The position numbers and the translations under genes were made by a program. The notes under the pieces were generated by a model that saw only the letters and a program-made list of their open reading frames with translations, was not told the DNA's origin and searched no databases. Shown in pieces: positions 17,109-24,940 of a stretch of 42,851 nucleotides of DNA. The stretch is from Candidatus Halocynthiibacter alkanivorans (GTDB taxonomy: Bacteria > Pseudomonadota > Alphaproteobacteria > Rhodobacterales > Rhodobacteraceae): positions 1 through 42,851 of the forward strand of contig NZ_QOLB01000157.1 of NCBI RefSeq assembly GCF_003333265.1, given 5' to 3'. The first letter of the stretch is position 1. The number at the start of each line of letters is the position of its first letter.

Positions 17109-17271
17109 AACTAAGGGGCTGCTGAAAGTCACAGTTATATCTGCTGGTGGCGTCCCGCTTTGCTGCCGATCGGGAGCGGACAAACACCCGGGCACGGCTT
17201 TGCAAAGGCAGAGGCGAGAGGGTTGGCAAAGCATTGAGCAGAAGGGGGGGGATTGCCCCTCCTGGCGAAAA

Positions 17272-18465
17272 TCAGGTCACCGGGGCGCGCAATTGAAAGC
17301 GCGCATCTTGCCAGCTTTCATCCCGCAGAATCTGTGCCAGAACATCCACCGCGCGCAGAATGTCAGCTTCGCTGTTGAACAGAGGTGCGATGCCAAAGCG
17401 CATGATGTCGGGGGCGCGAAAATCGCCGATGACCCCTTGTGCGATCAGGGCCTGCATACAGGCGTAGCCGTGTTCAAAGCGGAAGGACACATGGCTGCCG
17501 CGCTCAAGCGCGTTGCGCGGGCTGGCAAGCGTCACTCCGGGGCAGCGGTTCTCAACTTCGGTGATGAAAAGTTCGGACAGTTCCACCGATCTGGCGCGCA
17601 GATCCTGCATGTCCACATTGTCCCACACGTCCAGCGCCGCGTTGAGCAGGGCAAAGGAGGCAATAGAAGGGGTGCCGACGCGCATGCGTTCAATGGCGTT
17701 CGCCGGCGTATAGCTGAGGGCGAAATCAAACGGCGCGGCATGGCCAAACCAGCCGGACAGGGCAGGCTCGGCGGAGCCGATGTGGCGCGGCGCGACATAG
17801 ATGAACGCCGGCGCGCCCGGGCCACCGTTGAGATATTTATAAGTACAGCCAACGGCAAAATCGACTTCAGTCGACGTGACATCCACCGGCAGCGCGCCGA
17901 CGGAGTGGGCCAGATCCCAGACCACAACCGCGCCATGGCTGTGGGCCTTTTCGATCAGCGCCTTCATGTCATGTTTGCGCCCGGTGCGGTAATCGACCTC
18001 GGTGATCAGCAGCACCGCCACCTCGTCACTGATGGCATCCATTACTTGCTCAGGATCCGGGGTGCGCAGGCTGTAGCCGTCATCTTTCAGCTTCATCAGC
18101 CCTTCGGCCATGTAAAGATCGGAGGGAAAATTGCCACTGTCAGACAGGATTATCCGCCGTTCAGGGACCAGCGCAAGACCCGCCGCGACGGCCTGAAAGA
18201 CCTTGATCGAGAGCGTGTCGCCGACCACGGTGCTGCCTTCGGGCGCGCCGATCAGCCGGCCAATGCGGTCGCCAAGCGTATTGGTCTGCGTGTACCAGCC
18301 CTTGCTGTTCCAGCCTTTGATCAGCTCGTTTTTCCATTCGTCATTGAGAAAACGCGAAATGGCGGCTTCGGAGGCGCGTGGCATCGGGCCAAGAGAATTG
18401 CCGTTGAGGTAGGTCATGCCCTCGGGGAGATGAAACATTGCGCGGGTCTTGGAGAAATCGGTCAT
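17272..18465 (-). CDS. kynU: Kynureninase
   Basis: 397 residues. PLP-dependent hydrolase that splits L-kynurenine into anthranilate and alanine in tryptophan breakdown. Family marks: YLNGNSLGPMP near the N-terminus, the PLP-contacting WDLAHSVGALP (D184), the Schiff-base lysine K210 in CTYKYLNGGPG, and SGWFGH. C-terminal FRAPDIMRFGIAPLFNS closes the active site. Length is normal. No kynA or kynB partner lies next to it; it is the only pathway gene in the window. It runs in the same direction as the peroxiredoxin-like gene 251 nt upstream. Confidence 0.95.
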   Translation of the reverse strand: MTDFSKTRAMFHLPEGMTYLNGNSLGPMPRASEAAISRFLNDEWKNELIKGWNSKGWYTQTNTLGDRIGRLIGAPEGSTVVGDTLSIKVFQAVAAGLALVPERRIILSDSGNFPSDLYMAEGLMKLKDDGYSLRTPDPEQVMDAISDEVAVLLITEVDYRTGRKHDMKALIEKAHSHGAVVVWDLAHSVGALPVDVTSTEVDFAVGCTYKYLNGGPGAPAFIYVAPRHIGSAEPALSGWFGHAAPFDFALSYTPANAIERMRVGTPSIASFALLNAALDVWDNVDMQDLRARSVELSELFITEVENRCPGVTLASPRNALERGSHVSFRFEHGYACMQALIAQGVIGDFRAPDIMRFGIAPLFNSEADILRAVDVLAQILRDESWQDARFQLRAPVT

Positions 18466-18716
18466 TGTGTGGTTCCGGATGCGGCGGGTGTCAGGGCTGC
18501 GCTTCGCCTGTCCAGTCTGGTCCAGGACCGTGCCGGACCGGGGGAGGGAGGCTTTGCATTGATTGTAAGTGATTATGCAGCCTGGATTTTCAGTGGCAAG
18601 TCGGATTTGCGCGATGGTGGCTGAGACAGGGGGCTGCTGGCCGATATGCGCGCCTGGCGGCTGGCTGCCGCGGGTCGTGCTGGCCGGCGCTGATTTGGGC
18701 GCGCCGGCCAGGCAGA

Positions 18717-19253
18717 TCAGACTTCGCCGGTGTATTCGCCGCGGGCCGGGTAGTCGTTTTTGATCGCAAAATCGACAGCGCCAAGCAGTTCGGAGAAATG
18801 GGGGCGCACGAAAGGCATGGTCTGGACAGAGCCGTAATAGAGTGTCTGCTCCGGAGTCACCATGAACAGGCCGGGCTCAGAGAACAGCGCTGGTTCTTCG
18901 ATACCGATCGAGGTTTTGCCGCGCGAGGTGGAGATATAGAGACCCCACTCTTTCGCTTTGGCCAGCGGCAGGTCATAGGCAAAACGCAGCGAGTCGGCGC
19001 CGATTTTGTCGGCCATGGCGCGGGTGCGCTCTTCGCCGTCGGAGCTGATGGCGATTGTTTTGATGCCGCGCTCGGCAAAATCGGCAACGCGTTTTTGCAG
19101 CTCAGTCAGGTAGTTGGCACAAATCGGGCAGTGCAGTCCGCGGTAGAAGCAGATCACGGTGCCGCGGTCCGAGACTTCTGAGGCGAGGTCAAAATCACCG
19201 TGGTCCAGGGTGGACAGGGACAGGTCGGGGGTTTTCTGGCGAGGGAGCAGCAT
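18717..19253 (-). CDS. Peroxiredoxin-like (AhpC/TSA superfamily) protein
   Basis: 178 residues, ATG at 19253. Thioredoxin fold: FDLASEVSDRGTVICFYRGL, then the active site HCPICANYL with C42 and C45, KTIAISSDGEERTRAMADK, and a C-terminal VRPHFSELLGAVDFAI. The C-P-x-C arrangement resembles thioredoxin-like peroxiredoxins of the PRX-like family that reduce peroxides or act as redox switches. It is soluble with no signal peptide. The gene is divergent from an AraC-type regulator, sharing an 88-nt region with a likely operator, so the regulator probably controls it. Confidence 0.85.
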   Translation of the reverse strand: MLLPRQKTPDLSLSTLDHGDFDLASEVSDRGTVICFYRGLHCPICANYLTELQKRVADFAERGIKTIAISSDGEERTRAMADKIGADSLRFAYDLPLAKAKEWGLYISTSRGKTSIGIEEPALFSEPGLFMVTPEQTLYYGSVQTMPFVRPHFSELLGAVDFAIKNDYPARGEYTGEV

Positions 19254-19311
19254 GGGATATCCTTATTCTGAGTGCTGTTGCCTCGCAGTGTAGTGGTTGT
19301 TAGTGTCGAAT

Positions 19312-19343
19312 AAATCCGAAATAACCGACGGAAAATCCGAAAT
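19312..19343 (+). promoter_or_regulatory. Direct repeat AAATCCGAAAT x2, likely AraC-type operator
   Basis: AAATCCGAAAT occurs exactly at 19312-19322 and 19333-19343, 21 bp start to start, which is two helical turns. This is the geometry bound by the two helix-turn-helix units or a dimer of AraC-type proteins. It lies between the peroxiredoxin-like gene and the regulator and covers the regulator's ATG, so it could mediate autorepression and control of the divergent gene. Confidence 0.55.
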
Positions 19344-20085
19344 GGCCCGATTTGACCGACTGACGACACTGATGGAGCGATTCAGCCTGGTGGTGCGGCC
19401 GGCCGCGCTTGCTGAGGCGAACCTGCTGGTGGTGGCGGCTGCCGACGGGACGCCGCAAGAGATAGTCCTGTGCAGCCGCACGAACGGATTTGTCATAGAT
19501 GCGGATCAGGTGTTGTTTTGTGCGCAGGTGGACTGGGGCGGGATGTCCAACCCGCTGATTGCAGCGTTGCCGGATGTGGTGGTGTTCGATCTGGGCGGGG
19601 ACGCAGACAGCCGCGGGCTTGTCAGCCTGATGCAAACAGAATTTCAGGCGCAGCGCTGTGGGGCCGGATCGGTGGTCAGCCGGCTCGGCGAAGTTATGAT
19701 TGTGCGCATGTTGCGGGCGCAGATCGAGGCGGGATCAACCGCGCCGGGCCTGTTGGCGGGCCTGTCGGATCCGCGTCTGAGCCGGGCGATTGTCGCCATT
19801 CATGATGCGCCGGGACGGGGCTGGCGCAATGAGGAGCTGGCGCAGATCGCCGGGCTGTCACTGTCACGCTTTGCCGAGACGTTTCTGGCGGTGGTGGGAG
19901 AGCCGCCGGCGGCTTATCTGCGGCGTTGGCGTTTAATTCTGGCGCGGCAGGATGTGGTGCGCGGCGACCGGGTGGACGCGGTGGCGCGACGCTACGGGTA
20001 TCGCTCGCCCGAGGGGTTTGCCCGGGCGTTCAAAAGGCATTTTGGCGACAATCCTGTGGCGCTGCGTCTGAAGCCCGGCAATTGA
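19342..20085 (+). CDS. AraC-family transcriptional regulator, cupin-type N-terminus
   Basis: 247 residues from ATG 19342; a TTG at 19297 in frame is possible but would read through the direct repeats. The N-terminal ~130 residues are a small-ligand-type domain (SLVVRPAALAEANLLVVA, VVVFDLGG). The C-terminal ~100 residues are an AraC DNA-binding domain with two helix-turn-helix units: ELAQIAGLSLSRFAETFLAVVG and VDAVARRYGYRSPEGFARAF, ending FKRHFGDNPVALR. Divergent from the peroxiredoxin-like gene, its probable target. The inducer is unknown. Confidence 0.88.
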   Translation: MARFDRLTTLMERFSLVVRPAALAEANLLVVAAADGTPQEIVLCSRTNGFVIDADQVLFCAQVDWGGMSNPLIAALPDVVVFDLGGDADSRGLVSLMQTEFQAQRCGAGSVVSRLGEVMIVRMLRAQIEAGSTAPGLLAGLSDPRLSRAIVAIHDAPGRGWRNEELAQIAGLSLSRFAETFLAVVGEPPAAYLRRWRLILARQDVVRGDRVDAVARRYGYRSPEGFARAFKRHFGDNPVALRLKPGN

Positions 20086-20275
20086 GGCCTGCGGTCTGAA
20101 TTCCGGCGGCCGGGCCCGGGAGGCAGGAGGAGCATGAGTCGGCGCAATGGCTGAATCTGTCCACTAGCGTCAGGGTTGAGGGTAAATTTGTCGCCATTGT
20201 GGCAGGTTTGAACCGGCGTTTGGGTCAGTCTGGGCACATGATGATCGGACGCATCAGGCAATTATAAAAACAAAC

Positions 20276-20284
20276 TTATCCACA
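20276..20284 (+). promoter_or_regulatory. Perfect DnaA box upstream of nrdJ
   Basis: TTATCCACA matches the consensus DnaA site exactly. It lies 390 nt before the nrdJ start. DnaA is known to regulate ribonucleotide reductase genes in some bacteria, tying dNTP supply to replication. A single site could be chance. Confidence 0.4.
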
Positions 20285-20467
20285 GATTTTCGCCCGATTG
20301 TTTGGCGGTGGCAAGAAACCCCCCGAAATAGCGCAAGAAAAACACCTCCCCCGGGCAGGCGAATCAAGTCGGGTTGTGGGCAAGTCAGGTCAACAGTAAA
20401 GAACGTAAAAAATTCGTTGCCAACTCGGATTTTAAGCTGCAAGTTGTAGGGGCCGGTTGGGGGGGAT

Positions 20468-20482
20468 ACCACATTTAGTGGT
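20468..20482 (+). promoter_or_regulatory. Palindrome ACCAC-ATTTA-GTGGT upstream of nrdJ
   Basis: A perfect 5-bp inverted repeat around an AT core, about 185 nt before nrdJ. A partly similar ACTACATTGTG is at 20504-20514. NrdR boxes have AT-rich centres flanked by CAC/GTG arms and come in pairs near RNR genes. The likeness is partial and the 36-bp spacing is not a whole number of turns, so this is a candidate only. Confidence 0.4.
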
Positions 20483-20612
20483 CTGAGCGGACCGAGTGAC
20501 AAGACTACATTGTGCGTTGCCCGTCAGGGCATTTGCCATTCCGTGTGCAGCAATGGGCATGGGACAAGAGAGTTTTGTCTTTAGGTCGGCACCAGCCGGC
20601 ACGAATTCTTTT

Positions 20613-20633
20613 GCCTCCGTCTGAGACGGGGGC
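20613..20633 (+). promoter_or_regulatory. Hairpin in the nrdJ leader
   Basis: GCCTCCGT at 20613-20620 pairs with ACGGGGGC at 20626-20633 (one G-U pair), with a 5-nt loop, ending 33 nt before the nrdJ ATG. No T-run follows, so it is not a standard terminator. It could affect message stability or translation. Confidence 0.35.
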
Positions 20634-20666
20634 GTGGGTATAAACGTCGAAATCTACGGGGCCGCA

Positions 20667-23600
20667 ATGAAAATTGAGCGCAAATTCACCAGGGCAGGGT
20701 CGGATGCCTATGCGGAGCTGGACTTCAGCATCATCTCGTCCGAGATCCGCAACCCTGACGGAACGATTGTGTTTCAGCTGAATGAGTGTGAAGTGCCGTC
20801 TGGCTGGAGCCAGGTCGCCAGTGATGTTATCGCGCAGAAATATTTCCGCAAAGCCGGCGTGCCTGCCGCGTTAAAACGGATGCCCGAAGTGGGGGTTCCG
20901 GAATTCCTGTGGCGCTCGGTGCCGGATGACAAAGCGCTGGCGAAACTGTCTGAGGAAGACCGGTTTGGCGGCGAGACCAGTGCACGCCAGGTGTTTGACC
21001 GGCTGGCCGGGGCCTGGACCTACTGGGGCTGGAAAGGTGGCTATTTCTCCACTGAGACCGATGCTCAGGCCTATTTCGACGAGATGCGCCATATGCTGGC
21101 CAGCCAGCAGGCCGCGCCCAACAGCCCGCAGTGGTTCAACACCGGTCTGCACTGGGCGTATGGCATCGACGGGCCGGGCCAGGGCCATTATTACGTGGAC
21201 TATAAAAGCGGCAAGCTGACACGCTCGACCTCCGCCTATGAACATCCGCAGCCACACGCCTGTTTCATCCAGTCCGTGGCGGATGATCTGGTGGCTGAGG
21301 GTGGCATTATGGATCTCTGGGTGCGCGAAGCCCGGCTGTTTAAATACGGCTCGGGCACCGGCACCAATTTTTCATCGCTGCGTGGGGCAGGTGAGAGCCT
21401 GTCGGGCGGTGGTCAGTCTTCAGGCCTGATGGGCTTTCTGAAGATTGGCGACCGCGCGGCGGGTGCCATTAAATCGGGCGGCACCACCCGGCGTGCCGCC
21501 AAGATGGTGATCTGTGACATGGATCACCCTGATATCGAGCAGTTCGTGAACTGGAAGGTGATTGAGGAGCAGAAGGTTGCCTCCATCGTCGCCGGCTCCA
21601 AAATGCACGAGCAGCAGCTGAACGCGATTTTTGCCGCCATCCGCGAATGGGACGGCGCGGTGGATGACGCGGTGGAGCCTGGCAAAAATCCGGGACTGAA
21701 ATCGGCGATCCGCGCGGCGAAAAAAGTGGCGATCCCGGAGACCTATGTGAAGCGGGTGCTGGATTACGCGCGTCAGGGCTATACCAGCATCGAATTCCCC
21801 ACCTATGACACCGACTGGGATTCTGAGGCCTATGCGTCTGTGTCGGGGCAGAACTCCAACAACTCGGTGCGGGTGACGGATGCGTTCCTGCAGGCGGTCA
21901 AAGATGATGCCGACTGGGAGCTGATCCGCCGCACTGACGGCAAAGTGTCAAAAACCATCAAGGCGCGCGATCTCTGGGCCGATGTGGGCCATGCAGCCTG
22001 GTCCTGTGCCGATCCGGGCATTCAGTTCCATGACACGGTGAACGCCTGGCATACTTGTCCGCAGGATGGCGAGATCCGCGGCTCAAATCCGTGTTCGGAA
22101 TATATGTTCCTCGATGATACCGCCTGTAACCTGGCGTCGATGAACCTGCTGACCTTTCTGAAAGACGGCGAATTCCAGGTCGAAGATTATATGCATGCGA
22201 CAAGGCTGTGGACGCTGACGCTGGAGATTTCGGTCACCATGGCGCAGTTCCCCTCCAAAGAGATTGCGCAGCGCTCCTATGATTTCCGCACTCTGGGTCT
22301 GGGCTATGCCAATATCGGCGGTTTGCTGATGAATATGGGCTTTAGCTACGACAGTGTTGAGGGCCGGGCCCTGACCGGAGCACTGAGTGCGGTGATGACC
22401 GGCGTGGCCTATACCACTTCTGCGGAAATCGCCGGCGAGCTGGGCGCGTTTGCTGGTTATAAACGCAACAGCAAAGACATGCTGCGGGTGATCCGCAACC
22501 ACCGCAACGCCGCCTATGGTGCCACGGACGGATATGAGGGCCTGGCGGTGAAACCAGTGCCGCTGGACCTGAGCAACTGCCCGGACCAGAAACTGGTGGC
22601 ACTGGCGCAGATGGCCTGGGATGAGGCGCTTGAGCTGGGGCAGAAACACGGGTACCGCAACGCGCAGACTTCGGTGATTGCACCCACCGGCACCATTGGC
22701 CTGGTGATGGATTGTGATACCACCGGCATTGAACCGGATTTCGCACTGGTGAAATTTAAGAAACTGGCCGGCGGCGGTTATTTCAAAATCATCAACCGTT
22801 CGGTGCCGGCGGCGCTTGAAAAACTGGGCTATGGCACGGCGCAGGTTGAGGAAATCATCAGCTATGCGGTGGGCCATGGCAGCATCGGCAATGCGCCGGT
22901 GATCAACCACACCGCCCTGATCGGCCACGGCTTTGGCCAGGCGGAGATTGAGAAAATCGAAGCGGCATTGCCGGCCGCGTTTGACATCCGTTTTGTCTTT
23001 AACCAGTGGACGCTGGGCGAAGAGTTCTGCACTGGGTCGCTCGGCATTCCGGTGGCGAAGCTGAATGATCCCAAATTTGACCTGCTGCGCCACCTGGGGT
23101 TTTCCCGCGCAGACATTGAAGCGGCCAATGAACATGTCTGTGGCGCGATGACGCTTGAGGGTGCACCGCATCTGAAAGAGGCGCATTACAGCATCTTTGA
23201 CTGTGCCAATGCCTGCGGCAAGACGGGCAAGCGCTTCTTGTCGGTGAACAGCCATATCGAGATGATGGGGGCGGCGCAGTCGTTCATTTCCGGGGCGATT
23301 TCCAAGACCGTCAACATGCCCAACAATGCCACTATTGAGGAATGCCAGCAGGCCTATGAGCTGAGCTGGGCGCTGGGCATCAAGGCCAATGCGCTTTATC
23401 GCGACGGCTCCAAACTGAGCCAGCCGCTGGCTTCGGCGCTGATTGAGGATGACGAGGAGGCCGAAGAGGTTCTGCTCAGCGGCTCGATCCCCGAAAAGGC
23501 TGTGGTGATCGCCGAAAAGATCATCGAAAAGGTGATCATCAAGGAAGTGGCGCGCGGCCGGGAAAAACTGCCGCAGCGGCGCAAGGGGTATACGCAGAAA

Positions 23601-24359
23601 GCGGTGGTCGGCGGCCATAAGGTCTATCTGCGCACCGGCGAATACGGCAATGGCGCGCTGGGCGAGATTTTCATCGATATGCACAAAGAGGGCGCCGGCT
23701 TTCGCGCCATGATGAACAATTTCGCCATCGCGATCTCGGTGGGGCTGCAATATGGCGTGCCGCTGGAAGAGTTTGTCGATGCCTTTACGTTTACCCGTTT
23801 TGAGCCTGCCGGCATGGTGCAGGGCAATGACAGTATCAAAAACGCCACCTCGATCCTGGATTACATTTTCCGTGAGCTGGCGGTGTCTTATCTGGACCGC
23901 ACTGATCTGGCGCATGTGAAACCGTCGGGCGCGTCTTTTGACGATATCGGGCGCGGAGAATCCGAGGGCAAATCCAACGTCAGATCGCCCTCTGATGCGG
24001 CGGCGAGTAAATCGCTTGAAGTGCTGAAGCAGATTTCATCGACCGGGTATCTGCGCAAACGCATGCCCCAGGAGTTGTTCCTGATTCCGGGTGGGGGGCA
24101 GGGCAGCGCCGCGGCCCCGGATCTGGCAAGCGACCCGCAGGCGGCGTTAAAAGCGCTGGTGCCGGAAGTGGCGCGGCCGGGCCCCGTTGTGGATCCTGTT
24201 GCCGCCTCAGGCGGGGCGACGGCGATGGACCCGCGGGCCAAGGCGAAAATCCAGGGCTATGAGGGTGATCCTTGCGGTGAATGTGGCAACTACACGCTGG
24301 TGCGCAACGGCACCTGCATGAAATGCAACACCTGCGGCGGCACATCGGGCTGCAGTTAA
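20667..24359 (+). CDS. nrdJ: Adenosylcobalamin-dependent (class II) ribonucleotide reductase
   Basis: 1230 residues from ATG 20667, where the typical [11 protein letters not shown] start occurs; an earlier in-frame start at 20634 is less likely. It reduces ribonucleotides to deoxyribonucleotides using vitamin B12 as radical source, without need for oxygen. Visible motifs: [33 protein letters not shown], the catalytic [20 protein letters not shown] (about residues 472-491, radical Cys and Glu), [15 protein letters not shown], and the C-terminal TSCPD-like segment with a zinc-type [19 protein letters not shown]. Length suits the long alphaproteobacterial form. It has its own 580-nt leader with regulatory-looking repeats and a strong terminator after it. 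Confidence 0.97.
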   Translation: MKIERKFTRAGSDAYAELDFSIISSEIRNPDGTIVFQLNECEVPSGWSQVASDVIAQKYFRKAGVPAALKRMPEVGVPEFLWRSVPDDKALAKLSEEDRFGGETSARQVFDRLAGAWTYWGWKGGYFSTETDAQAYFDEMRHMLASQQAAPNSPQWFNTGLHWAYGIDGPGQGHYYVDYKSGKLTRSTSAYEHPQPHACFIQSVADDLVAEGGIMDLWVREARLFKYGSGTGTNFSSLRGAGESLSGGGQSSGLMGFLKIGDRAAGAIKSGGTTRRAAKMVICDMDHPDIEQFVNWKVIEEQKVASIVAGSKMHEQQLNAIFAAIREWDGAVDDAVEPGKNPGLKSAIRAAKKVAIPETYVKRVLDYARQGYTSIEFPTYDTDWDSEAYASVSGQNSNNSVRVTDAFLQAVKDDADWELIRRTDGKVSKTIKARDLWADVGHAAWSCADPGIQFHDTVNAWHTCPQDGEIRGSNPCSEYMFLDDTACNLASMNLLTFLKDGEFQVEDYMHATRLWTLTLEISVTMAQFPSKEIAQRSYDFRTLGLGYANIGGLLMNMGFSYDSVEGRALTGALSAVMTGVAYTTSAEIAGELGAFAGYKRNSKDMLRVIRNHRNAAYGATDGYEGLAVKPVPLDLSNCPDQKLVALAQMAWDEALELGQKHGYRNAQTSVIAPTGTIGLVMDCDTTGIEPDFALVKFKKLAGGGYFKIINRSVPAALEKLGYGTAQVEEIISYAVGHGSIGNAPVINHTALIGHGFGQAEIEKIEAALPAAFDIRFVFNQWTLGEEFCTGSLGIPVAKLNDPKFDLLRHLGFSRADIEAANEHVCGAMTLEGAPHLKEAHYSIFDCANACGKTGKRFLSVNSHIEMMGAAQSFISGAISKTVNMPNNATIEECQQAYELSWALGIKANALYRDGSKLSQPLASALIEDDEEAEEVLLSGSIPEKAVVIAEKIIEKVIIKEVARGREKLPQRRKGYTQKAVVGGHKVYLRTGEYGNGALGEIFIDMHKEGAGFRAMMNNFAIAISVGLQYGVPLEEFVDAFTFTRFEPAGMVQGNDSIKNATSILDYIFRELAVSYLDRTDLAHVKPSGASFDDIGRGESEGKSNVRSPSDAAASKSLEVLKQISSTGYLRKRMPQELFLIPGGGQGSAAAPDLASDPQAALKALVPEVARPGPVVDPVAASGGATAMDPRAKAKIQGYEGDPCGECGNYTLVRNGTCMKCNTCGGTSGCS

Positions 24360-24512
24360 GAGATTGGACGGGTCGCCGTGTAAGCGGCGCCCGGCAAAAG
24401 CGCCGCAGTGGCGCAGATAAGTTCCGGGGCGGGTGCGCTCGCCCCAGACATTGGTCAGGCCGCAGGCAATAAACAGCGAGCAGTGAATATAAGAGCCTGA
24501 TTAATGAAACTG

Positions 24513-24540
24513 GCCGCCCTCCGGGGCGGCTTTTCTTTGT
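24513..24540 (+). terminator. Rho-independent terminator of nrdJ
   Basis: GCCGCCC (24513-24519), loop TCCG, GGGCGGC (24524-24530), then TTTTCTTTGT. A 7-bp all-GC stem with a stable tetraloop and T-run, 153 nt after the nrdJ stop codon. Confidence 0.9.
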
Positions 24541-24560
24541 CTTGATGTGCTCACGGCAGG

Positions 24561-24850
24561 TTTGCACGACGGCTATGTGCGGCAGGATTGCACGACGAGG
24601 GTCGGCGGCGGGTGAGGCAGGTGTCGCGGCGGATCCGGGTAGATGTCTGCCGCTGCAGATATGCGCGGCAGGTTTGCCCGACGATTGTGTGTGGCTGGTT
24701 TGCACGACGGCTATGTGCGGCAGGATTGCACGACGAGGGTCGGCGGTGGGTGAGGCAGGTGTCGCGGCGGATCCGGGTAGATGTCTGCCGCTGCAGATAT
24801 GCGCGGCAGGTTTGCCCGACGATTGTGTGTGGCTGGATTGCACGACGGCT
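24561..24850. repeat. 138-bp tandem repeat, 2.1 copies, with inner 17-bp motif
   Basis: Unit 1 starts at 24561, unit 2 at 24699 and a third partial unit at 24837, all 138 bp apart. The two full units are almost identical (for example GGCGGCGGGTG against GGCGGTGGGTG, and small changes at the junction). Inside each unit a GGCAGGWTTGCMCGACG-like motif recurs: near 24555, 24581, 24667, 24693, and again in unit 2, with worn copies near 24885. Since 138 is a multiple of three, open frames cross the array on both strands, but none has a credible start or domain. It fills the space between the nrdJ terminator and the end of nuoG. Confidence 0.9.
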
Positions 24851-24940
24851 ATGCGCGTCAGGTTGGCAGGAGGGTGTTTGCCGCAGGTTTGCCGGGCGGA
24901 TAAGCGTGACGGGGCCGCAAAGCGGATTTGCGCAGCGGTG

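Noticed and set aside
17230-17270. Terminator between the sterol desaturase and kynU genes
   Set aside because: The GGGG-ATTG-CCCC hairpin is short and has no T-run on either side.
17047-18624. 525-codon plus-strand frame opposite kynureninase
   Set aside because: Antisense to kynU with its PLP motifs; no start signal or domain.
20440-20660. Cobalamin riboswitch before nrdJ
   Set aside because: I looked for the conserved B12-box elements and did not find them.
22083-23915. 610-codon open frame on the minus strand inside nrdJ
   Set aside because: It is antisense to a clearly conserved RNR gene, has no recognisable domain, and its length follows from GC-rich codon bias.
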